Assembly (NCBI GenBank): GCA_963830485.1
Contig: CAWHNE010000010.1
Location: 12,282-76,281, forward strand
Length of the DNA stretch: 64,000 nt
Direction: 5' to 3'
From: CAIWHR01 sp963830485
Lineage (GTDB): Bacteria; Pseudomonadota; Gammaproteobacteria; Burkholderiales; Casimicrobiaceae
In this document: piece by piece, positions 55,635 through 63,771 of the stretch
Layout: every line of letters starts with the position of its first letter
How positions within the stretch are numbered: the first letter of the stretch is position 1
Notes under the pieces: generated by a model
Database searches by the model: none
Seen by the model: only the letters and a program-made list of their open reading frames with translations
Told to the model about the DNA's origin: nothing
Position numbers and translations under genes: made by a program

Positions 55635-56150
55635 ATGACCGCCAGCACGATGCGACCCGCGCCCTGGTACCGCCAGCGCTGGCCGTGGCTCCTGATCGCG
55701 GGCCCCGCGATCGTCGTCGTCGCGGCGCTATTCACGGCGTGGCTCGCGGCGAGCACTGACGACGGCGTCATCGCCGACGACTATTACAAGCGCGGGCTGC
55801 TCGTCAACAAGGAGCTCGACCGCACCGCGCGGGCGCGCGCGCTCGGGCTCTCCGCGGTGCTGCGGGTCGCGCCCGATGGCGCCGCGACGCTCCAGCTCGA
55901 GGGGTCCGCGGAGTCTGCCGCTGCGCCGCCGGCGGTGCGTGTCCTGTTCGCGCACCCGACGCGCGCCGGACACGATAGGAGCATCGTGCTGACGCGCGGG
56001 CCGGGCGGCGTCTATGTCGGAACGATTGTGCCGCGGCCCGCCGGGCGCTGGCTTGTCACCGTCGAAACGGAATCGTGGCGGTTGCCGACCGTGCAGACGA
56101 CGGATGGCCTGGGCGAGGTTCGGATTGGGACAGGCCGGCCGGCTGGATGA
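55635..56150 (+). CDS. ccoH: CcoH/FixH-family protein
   Basis: A 171-residue protein. One membrane segment (WPWLLIAGPAIVVVAALFTAW), then TDDGVIADDYYKRGLLVNKE, the hallmark of FixH, and a small beta domain (GRWLVTVETESWRLPTVQT). It helps stabilise the cbb3 complex. ATG 55635 lies 10 bases after ccoG. Confidence 0.9.
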   Translation: MTASTMRPAPWYRQRWPWLLIAGPAIVVVAALFTAWLAASTDDGVIADDYYKRGLLVNKELDRTARARALGLSAVLRVAPDGAATLQLEGSAESAAAPPAVRVLFAHPTRAGHDRSIVLTRGPGGVYVGTIVPRPAGRWLVTVETESWRLPTVQTTDGLGEVRIGTGRPAG

Positions 56151-56182
56151 CGACACTGCCAGGAGCCCACGAGGAGTTGGCA

Positions 56183-56524
56183 ATGACGAATGACGGCAGC
56201 TTAGCGCATCGGCTGATGTGGGTGATCTGGCCGGCGTTCCTCGTCGCGGGGATCGCGGAGGCGATCTTCTTCACGATCTTCGACCCGTTCGACCTGCACT
56301 TCTTCGGCGCGCCCCTCGAGATGTCGCGCTCGGCGATCTACACCATGGGGTTCTTCGGCTTCTGGGCGCTCGGCATCGCGTCGTCCGCGCTCACCGTGTT
56401 CCTGGAGCGCTCACCGTGGGAAGTGAACCGGTGCCCGATCGAGCCGCTCGCGCGGCCCGAGGGATGCCCGAAGCGCGAGGAGCCCGACGCGTGCTGCGCG
56501 CCGGGCGAGACGGTAAAGCGATAA
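56183..56524 (+). CDS. Small two-segment membrane protein of the cco region
   Basis: A 113-residue protein. GAGGAGTT precedes ATG 56183 (MTNDGSLAHRLMWVIWPAFL). Two membrane segments (PAFLVAGIAEAIFFTIFDPF; MGFFGFWALGIASSALTVFL) and a Cys-containing tail (EEPDACCAPGETVKR). It is co-directional after ccoH by 32 bases. I do not recognise it; the position suggests a role in oxidase assembly or copper handling. Confidence 0.7.
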   Translation: MTNDGSLAHRLMWVIWPAFLVAGIAEAIFFTIFDPFDLHFFGAPLEMSRSAIYTMGFFGFWALGIASSALTVFLERSPWEVNRCPIEPLARPEGCPKREEPDACCAPGETVKR

Positions 56525-57275
56525 TGGGCGGCCTCCGCGCCGGCCGATCGATCCGATGAATCGGACTGTCGGCCGCATGCGGCCTCGGCCTCCGCATGTG
56601 ATTCAGCGCGCGGGCGCCGAGTCGTCGGCGTCGTTGCGGCGATTCGCGTTTGCTCCGATCCCCTGCGCGCTGCGCGCCCGGTTCGGCCTCCGCACCGCCA
56701 AGGCATGCGTTCGCGGTGCCGTCGGCCTCCGAACGCGACTCGCGTTTGCTCGCATCCCCGCGCCTGCGGCTCGGTTCGGCCTCCGCACCGCCAAGGCATG
56801 CGTTCGCCGTGCCGTCGGCCTCCGAACGCGACTCGCGTTTGCTCGCATCCCCGCACCTGCGGCTCGGGGGCCCTGCTCGCCGCTCGCGCGTTCCCCCTGC
56901 TCGCCGCTCGCGCCGCCGCGGCCTCCGAACTGTCGGCGCAGGTCGTGCGTGGGAGGGGTCGGCCTTATGCGGCGACTCGCGATCGCTCGCATCCCCGCAC
57001 CTGCGGCTCGGTTCGGCCTCCGCACCGCCAAGGCATGCGTTCGCCGTGCCGTCGGCCTCCGAACGCGACTCGCGTTTGCTCGCATCCCCGCACCTGCGGC
57101 TCGGGGGCCCTGCTCGCCGCTCGCGCGTTCCCCCTACTCGCCGCTCGCGCCGCCGCGGCCTCCGAACCGTGAAGCGCAGGTCGTTGCGCGGCGAGCCGTC
57201 GGCCGCCTGCGGCGACTCGCGATCGCTCGCTCCCCCGGGCCTGCGGCCCGGGGCCCCGGCTCGCCGCTCGCGCCG
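56525..57275. repeat. GC-rich repeat block between the cco genes and fnr
   Basis: A 751-base non-coding block. The unit beginning GTTCGGCCTCCGCACCGCC occurs at 56681, 56774 and 57011, spaced 93 and 237 bases. About 158 bases from 56774 and from 57011 are nearly identical, with one difference visible (CTGCTCGCC vs CTACTCGCC), so the copying is recent. Smaller pieces (GTCGGCCTCCGAACGCG, GCTCGCCGCTCGCGCC) repeat inside the units and recur behind other genes. An open frame of 566 codons runs through the repeats and is not a credible gene. Confidence 0.8.
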
Positions 57276-58100
57276 CTACCCGCGCTGCCCGACGAGCTGC
57301 TTGAGCGCGGTGGGGTCGAGCAGCTTGACCGCGCGGCCCTGCACCTGGATCAGCCCTTCCTCCTGGAACCGCGAGAACAGGCGGCTCACCGTCTCGAGCT
57401 TGAGCCCGAGATAGCTGCCGATCTCCTCGCGCGTCATCCGCAGCACGAACTCGGTCGACGAGTACCCGCGACGCTTGTAGCGATCGGCGAGCGAGATCAG
57501 GAAGACGGCCAGACGCTCCTCCGCGCGCATGCTGCCGAGCAGCAGCATCACGTTCTGGTCGCGCGAGATCTCCTTCGACAGGAGCCGGTGCAGGTTGTGC
57601 TGGAGAGGCGGGACGGCGCGCGCCATGTCCTCGATGCGCTCGAACGGCAGCACACAGACGTCGGTGTCCTCGAGCGCGATCGCCTGGCAGCCGTGGCGGT
57701 CGGTGCCGATGCCGTCGAGCCCGATGATGTCGCCCAGCATGTGGTATCCCGACACCTGCTCGCGGCCGTCCTCGGCCAGCACCGTCGTCTTGAGCGACCC
57801 GATCCGGATCGCGTAAAGCGCGGTAAACGGCTCACCGGCGCGATAGAGCGTGTCACCCTTGCGGAGCTTGATCCGGTTGCCGAGCAGCGCGTCGATCTGC
57901 TTCAAATCCTCGGTGTCGAGCCCCATCGGCAGGCACAGCTCGCGCATGCTGCATGTCGAGCAGTGGACCTTGAGGTCGCGCAGCGAGATCACGGCCGCCG
58001 GCCCGCTCGGCGGGGTCGGGCGCGTGGAGGACGTGGAAGCGGGTGGGGTGCTCGCAGCCAAGGACTTCGCAGGAAGCGTCATGCCGTCGGGGCAGGTCAT
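57276..58100 (-). CDS. fnr: Fnr-type oxygen-sensing regulator (CRP/Fnr family)
   Basis: About 274 residues. The Fe-S ligands appear as HCSTCSMRELCLP, giving C-x2-C-x5-C, with a further Cys in RHGCQAIALEDTDVC. The effector domain is GDTLYRAGEPFTALYAIRIG, and the helix-turn-helix is MTREEIGSYLGLKLETVSRL, FSRFQEEGLI. It probably activates the cco, usp and perhaps its own promoters at low oxygen. ATG 58100 (MTCPDGMTLPAKSLA) was chosen; the preceding codons are Arg/Pro-rich. It is convergent with the cco genes. Confidence 0.93.
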   Translation of the reverse strand: MTCPDGMTLPAKSLAASTPPASTSSTRPTPPSGPAAVISLRDLKVHCSTCSMRELCLPMGLDTEDLKQIDALLGNRIKLRKGDTLYRAGEPFTALYAIRIGSLKTTVLAEDGREQVSGYHMLGDIIGLDGIGTDRHGCQAIALEDTDVCVLPFERIEDMARAVPPLQHNLHRLLSKEISRDQNVMLLLGSMRAEERLAVFLISLADRYKRRGYSSTEFVLRMTREEIGSYLGLKLETVSRLFSRFQEEGLIQVQGRAVKLLDPTALKQLVGQRG

Positions 58101-58228
58101 CGGGGTCGGCCGCCGGGTGCGGCAAACCAACGCAGTCTAATGCCAAATCGGTGCGTTGACCATACGGGCCGCGGTCGCCCGGGCCTATCGAACGCGTCCC
58201 ATGCGCACCCTGCGGCCGATTGTCGCAC

Positions 58229-58969
58229 ATGGAATCCGTATCGTTCTCGGCGCTGACCGGCGCGCTCCTCGCGGGGCTCCTCGGCGGCGCCCATTGCGTG
58301 GTGATGTGCGGCGGCTTCGTCACCGCGCTGTCCGGTGCCGGAATCCCCCCACAAGCGCAAGGCGCGTCGCTCTTGCCTGCGCGCGTGCTCGCGTGGCGCC
58401 AGCTCCCGTACAACCTCGGCCGGATCACGACCTACGCGGCGTTGGGCGTGCTGTTCGGAGGGGCCGGCGCCATCGTGCTCGAGGCCGGCCACTGGCCCGC
58501 CGTGCAGCGCGGCCTTTACGTCGTCGCCAATCTGTTCCTGCTCGCGCTCGCCGTCGCGCTCGTGGCGAGGGGCGCGAGCATCGTGTGGCTGCAGCGCGCG
58601 GGCGCCGCGGTATTCGCGCGGGCGCTCCCCGCCGTGCGGCCGCTGCTCGCGCGCGAGGGCGGACCGGCGCGGTTTGCGCTCGGCACGATCTGGGGTCTCG
58701 TGCCGTGCGGTCTCGTCTACAGCGTGCTGCCCATCGCGCTCTTCGCGGGCAATGCGCTCGCCGGGGCGATGGTCATGCTCGCCTTCGGCATCGGCACGCT
58801 GCCCAACCTGCTCGCCGCCGGCTGGCTCGTCACGCGGGCGCGGTGGTTGCTCGATGCGCGCGTCGTGCGCTACGGGGCGGCCGCGCTGCTCGCGGGCTTC
58901 GCGGCGCTGGGAATGTGGCGCGCGTTGTCCGGCACCCTCCCGCCGGCGCACGGAGCCTTCTGTTTCTGA
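58229..58969 (+). CDS. SafE/DsbD-like heavy-metal membrane transporter
   Basis: A 246-residue protein with six membrane segments. GGAHCVVMCGGF near the start, LPYNLGRITTYAALGVLFGG, and TIWGLVPCGLVYSVLPIALF with PC in the membrane are typical of the DsbD_2/SafE family (PF13386). In cco regions such proteins are linked to copper handling or oxidase assembly. ATG 58229; a TTG at 58220 is also in frame. It is divergent from fnr. Confidence 0.85.
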   Translation: MESVSFSALTGALLAGLLGGAHCVVMCGGFVTALSGAGIPPQAQGASLLPARVLAWRQLPYNLGRITTYAALGVLFGGAGAIVLEAGHWPAVQRGLYVVANLFLLALAVALVARGASIVWLQRAGAAVFARALPAVRPLLAREGGPARFALGTIWGLVPCGLVYSVLPIALFAGNALAGAMVMLAFGIGTLPNLLAAGWLVTRARWLLDARVVRYGAAALLAGFAALGMWRALSGTLPPAHGAFCF

Positions 58970-58977
58970 ACCGCGCC

Positions 58978-60141
58978 ATGACGGAAGTCACGGGCCTTAC
59001 CGATCCCCGCGTGTTTCCTCCGCCGGGTGCGGCCGCGCCCGAGAACGCGCGCCTGCATGCGCTCGCGGCCGATGCCCTCGCAGCGCCGACGCGACAGGAA
59101 GCCGATGCGCTGGACAGGACCCTCCGCGCCGAGCTCGCGCAGATGCTCGCGGCAGACGGCGCGGCGCTCGCCTCGTTGTTCGCGAGCGCGCCGACGGTGG
59201 CCGTGACGCGCCACTTGTGGCGTCTGCTTGATGCGGCGTGGCGCGACGGCACGGTCGCCGACGCGCCGGGGCTCGCGCTCCTGCTGTTCGCGATTCCGGT
59301 CGTCGTCGTGACGGGCGGCGAGCGCGCAGACGCGACCGTCCACGACGGCGTGCTCGCGGATCGGTCGCGGCTCGCCGCGATCCTGCAGAAGCATGCTGCG
59401 CTCGGCGGAAGTCGGACATTCACGCTCTCCGCCGCGCTTGTGAGCGCCGAAACGATCGACCTCGAACGGCTGCCCGACCTCTTCGCATGGCAACGGCTGC
59501 CTGAATCGGCCGGACCCGGCGCGGAGTTGCCACCGCACGCACTGGCCCCCTCGCCAATTCTCGCGTCCGTTGATGGCGAAGGCGTGCACCTGCGATTCGT
59601 CGTGGGCTCGACGCTCGCTCGAGCGGACGCGGACCCCTTCCCGGGCGCGAGTGTCGGGCCGTGGGGCGTTCCGTTCACCCGGGAACTGTCGCGTCAGCTC
59701 GCGATCGCGGGCGTGTCGGTGCTCGCGCTGCCCCGCGCGCCGCAGCGTCCGCTGTCGGCGGTCGCAACCGGTCGCGCTGCGCAGCGTGAAGTCGGCGCGC
59801 AGCTGTTCGCGGGCAATGCGATCCGGAAGCTGCGCGCCGCCGCCGGCGAGCCGACGGCGGTGATCAGCGCGCATCGCGCGCCCGACGCGCCCGGAGGAGG
59901 CGAATTGCGCCTATCCCTGTCCTCGCCGTTCGCGCCGCGCGACGCCGAAGGATTTCGTTGCCCCCTCCACCCGCTCGATCGTGTGGTCGATGTGGCGACG
60001 ATGCTGACCGATCTCTTGTCCGATTGCCGGGTGACCGACGTGCGCGTCGCGCCCGGTGTGCACCAGGACCGCGACCCCGCGACCGGACGGACGCTGCTGT
60101 TCAAGCCGGATACGTTGCCCGGGCCCGCTGCAGTGCACTGA
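58978..60141 (+). CDS. Hypothetical protein
   Basis: A 387-residue intact protein with no signal peptide or membrane segment. The N-terminal half is helical (LRAELAQMLAADGAALASLF; TRHLWRLLDAAWRDGT), and the middle is beta-rich (GVHLRFVVGSTLARADADPF). I recognise no domain or catalytic motif. It follows the SafE-like gene by 8 bases, so it is probably in the same transcript and may serve the oxidase region. Confidence 0.7.
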   Translation: MTEVTGLTDPRVFPPPGAAAPENARLHALAADALAAPTRQEADALDRTLRAELAQMLAADGAALASLFASAPTVAVTRHLWRLLDAAWRDGTVADAPGLALLLFAIPVVVVTGGERADATVHDGVLADRSRLAAILQKHAALGGSRTFTLSAALVSAETIDLERLPDLFAWQRLPESAGPGAELPPHALAPSPILASVDGEGVHLRFVVGSTLARADADPFPGASVGPWGVPFTRELSRQLAIAGVSVLALPRAPQRPLSAVATGRAAQREVGAQLFAGNAIRKLRAAAGEPTAVISAHRAPDAPGGGELRLSLSSPFAPRDAEGFRCPLHPLDRVVDVATMLTDLLSDCRVTDVRVAPGVHQDRDPATGRTLLFKPDTLPGPAAVH

Positions 60142-60220
60142 CCGCCAGGCGTGTTCTTGTGCGGCGACCGGGTCAGAAGCCCGGAACCACCGTCACTGCG
60201 AAAAACAGCAGCGCGCTCCG

Positions 60221-61012
60221 CTAGGCGATCGCCGGAAATGCGTCGTGCGCCGACTCGCGCCGCCGGACGCGGCCGACCCCACTGATGTCCTGCGTCACCT
60301 TCGGATCGCCGATGTACTCGACGCTGCCCGCGCCGGCGATCGCGATCTTGAGCGTCTTCGCGACGTTCACGAGCACCTTGCCTGCGCCGCTCACCGCGAC
60401 GCGAGCGCTGTCGCTCGCGAGTCCCGCCGCACGGTAGTCGCCGGCGCCTGAGATCGCGATCCGTTGCTCGGTCGCGCGCCCGGCGAGCTCGGCCTTCACC
60501 GCGCCGGAGGCCGCAACGGCGAGCTCCTTGACGTCGAGTCCGGTGATTCGCAGCGTCCCCTCGCCCGAGACGGAGAATTTGAGCTTGTCCGCCGTCCAGC
60601 CGTCGGCCTTGAGCTTCACTGCCCCGGAAACATCGACCGCCTCCAGATCGCGAAAGGTGATCGTCGCCCGGAGGGGGCGCGGGCTTCCCCCGAAAAGGAA
60701 GCTCATGAAGCCACCCGAAGTTGCGCTCGCGATATGCAGCGTGCCGTCGCGGACTTCGATCCGGATTCGATCCATCTGCTTCGCAGGCGCCTCGAACCGT
60801 ACCGACTCCGCCGTCCCTTGGACGAGCGTGATGTCGGCCATCCCGCCGACGGCGAGGCGGGTGAACGGCGGCAGCGCCCGCTGCTCGGCGGTGACTTCGC
60901 TGCCGCGCGCGGCGCCGCCGCTGCGAAATCCCCGGTCCAGCACGAACCAGGCCGCCGCGACGGCGACGGCGATCGCGAGCAGAATGACCAAGGGCAGGGC
61001 GAGGCGTTTCAT
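60221..61012 (-). CDS. Membrane-anchored DUF2807 (GIN domain) protein
   Basis: A 263-residue protein. One N-terminal segment (ALPLVILLAIAVAVAAAWFV) is followed by a repeat-rich beta-solenoid: RLAVGGMADITLVQGTAESV, LEAVDVSGAVKLKADGWTAD, ELAVAASGAVKAELAGRATE and repeated VSGAG/ISGAG turns. DUF2807 proteins face the periplasm; their role is unknown. It is intact. Confidence 0.85.
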   Translation of the reverse strand: MKRLALPLVILLAIAVAVAAAWFVLDRGFRSGGAARGSEVTAEQRALPPFTRLAVGGMADITLVQGTAESVRFEAPAKQMDRIRIEVRDGTLHIASATSGGFMSFLFGGSPRPLRATITFRDLEAVDVSGAVKLKADGWTADKLKFSVSGEGTLRITGLDVKELAVAASGAVKAELAGRATEQRIAISGAGDYRAAGLASDSARVAVSGAGKVLVNVAKTLKIAIAGAGSVEYIGDPKVTQDISGVGRVRRRESAHDAFPAIA

Positions 61013-61106
61013 TGCGGGTCTCGGGGCGGCGGGGCAACCGATTGGATGCGGGCAGGAGCCCGTTCGGATTCAGAGGCGGCCGTCGCCCTGCCGACCGCTC
61101 CGTGCA

Positions 61107-61637
61107 TCATCCGCGGTCGTCGCGGGCGAGCTCGCGCAGGTACCACTGCGCCTTCCGGACGTAGACGTCGGCACCCCCACGGATCCGCGCGACCTCCTCG
61201 TCGGTCAGCGTGCGCACGACGCGACCGGGGCTGCCGATCACGAGCGAGCGGTCGGGAATCGCGCGGCCTTCGGGCACCAGCGCGCCTGCGCCGACGATGC
61301 ATTCGCGGCCGATGACGGCACCGTTCATCACGATGGCCTGGATACCGATGAGCGACCCGTCGCCGATCGTGCAGCCGTGCAGCATCACCTGATGTCCGAC
61401 TGTCACGTCCGCTCCGATCACGAGCGGGAATCCCGGGTCCGTGTGCAGCACCGAACCATCCTGCACGTTCGATCGCGCACCGATGGTGATCAGCTCGTTG
61501 TCGCCACGGACTACCGTGCCGAACCAGACCGACGAAGCGGTTTCGAGGACGACCGACCCGACGACGGCCGCCGTCGGCGCGATGAAGTGACCTTCGCCGC
61601 GGAACACGACGCGGCGGTCGCCGAGCGCGTAGACCAT
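61107..61637 (-). CDS. Gamma-carbonic anhydrase-like protein
   Basis: About 176 residues of left-handed beta-helix hexapeptide repeats. Metal-binding His residues appear as VLHTDPGF and TVGHQVMLHGCTIGDGSLIG. ATG 61637 gives MVYALGDRRVVF, the usual family start; a TTG at 61661 would add eight residues. Many members lack activity and may bind acyl-CoA or metals. It is intact. Confidence 0.88.
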   Translation of the reverse strand: MVYALGDRRVVFRGEGHFIAPTAAVVGSVVLETASSVWFGTVVRGDNELITIGARSNVQDGSVLHTDPGFPLVIGADVTVGHQVMLHGCTIGDGSLIGIQAIVMNGAVIGRECIVGAGALVPEGRAIPDRSLVIGSPGRVVRTLTDEEVARIRGGADVYVRKAQWYLRELARDDRG

Positions 61638-61673
61638 CGTGGATTCGCGAGGATTCGCCAATGCGCGGCACTG

Positions 61674-62414
61674 TCAGGGCGCGACGAAGCGGATGTCGCC
61701 GTACCAGCCCTCGACCGATTCGCCGGTGTTGTCGGTGTCGGTGAGGACGCCAACGCCGATCATGCGGCCCGGCTCCTCGCCGAAGGCCTTCCGGAAGTCG
61801 TCGAACGCGTTGCGGCGAACGTTCTGCCACGATCCGACGCCCGCGGCGCCGGTCGAGGCGACGATCATCCGCACGCGGCCGGTGTTCGGGTTCGGGATGA
61901 CCGTTCCCACCGGGGCAATGCCGGACCAGATGTACATCAACGTTGCGTACGGGACTTCACGGCCGGCGATCTTGTCGCCGAGCCCGAGGGACGTGCGGTC
62001 GCGAAAGGACAGCTTCGAACGGTCACCCTCGAACTCGAGGATGACGCGCACCGGCGAATCCTCTTTCGCCGCGATCGCATTGTCCTGCTCGTCGATGAGC
62101 CGCGCGATCTTCCACCGCCACTCGACGACGGGCGCGGCGCGAACGTCGAATTTCGTGTCGTGCCGCAGCGAGCTCGCGGCACCATGCGCGCGCGCATGCA
62201 GCACGACGGTGCCCTGATCGTCGACGAGCGCGTACTGCGTCGGCTTCTTGCCCGGCGCGATCTTGAAAGGCTCCCACGGCGCGGGCAGCGCGGCGCCGGG
62301 CTTGCCCGCCGAGAATGGCGTCACGAGCGGCACAGCCTCGACCGTCGCCTGTCCGGCGGCGTCGGGCGCGGAGGCGGCGACGGCGGCGGCGAGGAGGGGA
62401 GCGAGGGCGCGCAT
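61674..62414 (-). CDS. Secreted DUF3047 protein
   Basis: A 246-residue protein with a signal peptide (APLLAAAVAASAPDAAG). Conserved pieces: PWEPFKIAPGKKPTQYALVD, PVVEWRWKIARLIDEQDN, YIWSGIAPVGTVIPNPNTGR and EGWYGDIRFVAP at the end, fitting DUF3047. The role is unknown. Intact; it precedes the carbonic anhydrase-like gene on the same strand by 36 bases. Confidence 0.85.
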   Translation of the reverse strand: MRALAPLLAAAVAASAPDAAGQATVEAVPLVTPFSAGKPGAALPAPWEPFKIAPGKKPTQYALVDDQGTVVLHARAHGAASSLRHDTKFDVRAAPVVEWRWKIARLIDEQDNAIAAKEDSPVRVILEFEGDRSKLSFRDRTSLGLGDKIAGREVPYATLMYIWSGIAPVGTVIPNPNTGRVRMIVASTGAAGVGSWQNVRRNAFDDFRKAFGEEPGRMIGVGVLTDTDNTGESVEGWYGDIRFVAP

Positions 62415-62522
62415 GGCATGGCGCGGGCCAGAGGCCTTCGCGCGGAGCGCAATGATAGCGCGGGCCCGGCGCGCGAGCGGCGCCGCTATAATCCGGCGTC
62501 GCCCTTCAACGAAGACCACTGC

Positions 62523-63062
62523 ATGAACCTCGACCGCGTGCCCGCCGGCAGGGACGTCCCGAACGACTGCAACGTGATCATCGAGATTCCGATGCGCGCG
62601 GATCCGATCAAGTACGAGGTGGACAAGGAGACGGGCGCCGTCTTCGTCGATCGCTTCATGGCGACGGCGATGCACTACCCCTGCAACTACGGCTACATCC
62701 CGCGGACGCTGTCCGACGACGGGGACCCCTGCGACGTCCTCGTCCTCTCGCCGATGCCGCTCATCACTGGCGTGGTCGTCCGCTGCCGGCCGATCGGCAT
62801 GCTGAAGATGGATGACGAGCACGGCGGCGACGCCAAGATCCTGGCGGTGCCCGTCGACGAGCTGTCCTCGCTCTACCGCGACATCCAGTCGCCGCGCGAC
62901 CTGCCCGAGCTCACGACGCGGCAGATCGCGCATTTCTTCGAGCACTACAAGGACCTCGAGCCGGGCAAGTGGGTGCGGATCTCGACCTGGGTCGGTGCCG
63001 AGGAGGCGAAGATGGAAATCCGGGACAGCATCACGCGGTACGAGACGGAATCCGGTCGCTAG
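62523..63062 (+). CDS. ppa: Inorganic pyrophosphatase
   Basis: A 179-residue family I enzyme. The metal-binding motif is DDGDPCDVLVLSPMPLITG, with HYPCNYGYIPRTL before it, and the end is KMEIRDSITRYE. It splits pyrophosphate to phosphate in the cytoplasm. ATG 62523 (MNLDRVPAGRDVPNDCNVII). Intact. Confidence 0.95.
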   Translation: MNLDRVPAGRDVPNDCNVIIEIPMRADPIKYEVDKETGAVFVDRFMATAMHYPCNYGYIPRTLSDDGDPCDVLVLSPMPLITGVVVRCRPIGMLKMDDEHGGDAKILAVPVDELSSLYRDIQSPRDLPELTTRQIAHFFEHYKDLEPGKWVRISTWVGAEEAKMEIRDSITRYETESGR

Positions 63063-63173
63063 GTCTGCAGCGCCCCGGGGCGAAACCGCGCCTGTGAATT
63101 CGGCGCTTTCGAATTTGGAGGCGCATCCGCTGCGATTCCGGCTCGCCGGCGCCGGCTAGCGCCGCGCAGCGAT

Positions 63174-63764
63174 CTATCCTTCACCGCTTCTCCGTCCGGA
63201 TGACCCAACCGCATGCACGATGCGCGTGCCGGCGATGTGGTCGTGCAGGAAGCGGCGCTCGGGATCGACGAGCGCCCACAGGAAGTTGAAGCCGACGAGC
63301 CAGAGCGCGTGTGCGGAATATCCGGTGGGCCGCAGCGCGACGAAGGTGAGAAGCGCTAGCCCCGGACCGATCCACGCGGCGAGATAGCGGACGAGGGCCG
63401 TGCGGCGATCAAGCGGACCGCCGTCCGCGCGGACGAGGCGCAGCCGCCAGGTCTTCATCGGCAGCGTCTGGCGGCCGCCGGTCCAGCACCCGACGTAGTA
63501 GGCACCGCCGGCGCCGAACACGAGCGCGAAAGACAGCACGCGCGCGGGAAGGGCCGGGATCTGCAACCCGCTCGCGCCCGGTGCCGCCGACGGCAACAAG
63601 GGAATCGTCAGGAATCCTACGACCAGAATCAGTGCGGTGTAGAGGAGGACCTCGTAGGCGAGCGCGGCCAGACGTCGGGCGAGCGGCGCCTCGACCTGCG
63701 AGACGCTGCCGGACGGCGGGGCACCGTCGACAGCGGGCGGCGCCGGCCACACGCCGGGCCTCAC
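63174..63764 (-). CDS. RDD-family membrane protein
   Basis: A 196-residue protein. RRLAALAYEVLLYTALILVV is the first segment with the family Arg; then YYVGCWTGGRQTLPMKTWRL, the conserved core, and DPERRFLHDHIAGTRIV at the end. The function is unknown; RDD proteins may transport ions. The start is GTG 63764. Upstream on the same strand, 7 bases away, is the DUF3106 gene; the pair is common in betaproteobacteria. Confidence 0.88.
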   Translation of the reverse strand: MRPGVWPAPPAVDGAPPSGSVSQVEAPLARRLAALAYEVLLYTALILVVGFLTIPLLPSAAPGASGLQIPALPARVLSFALVFGAGGAYYVGCWTGGRQTLPMKTWRLRLVRADGGPLDRRTALVRYLAAWIGPGLALLTFVALRPTGYSAHALWLVGFNFLWALVDPERRFLHDHIAGTRIVHAVGSSGRRSGEG

Positions 63765-63771
63765 GCGTTAA

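Noticed and set aside
56681..57170. CRISPR array
   Set aside because: Repeat units are long (~93-237 bases), not separated by uniform unique spacers, and no cas genes are present.
56556..58256. A 566-codon open frame through the repeat block and across fnr
   Set aside because: It encodes repeated Arg/Ala-rich units from the DNA repeat and then the antisense of fnr.
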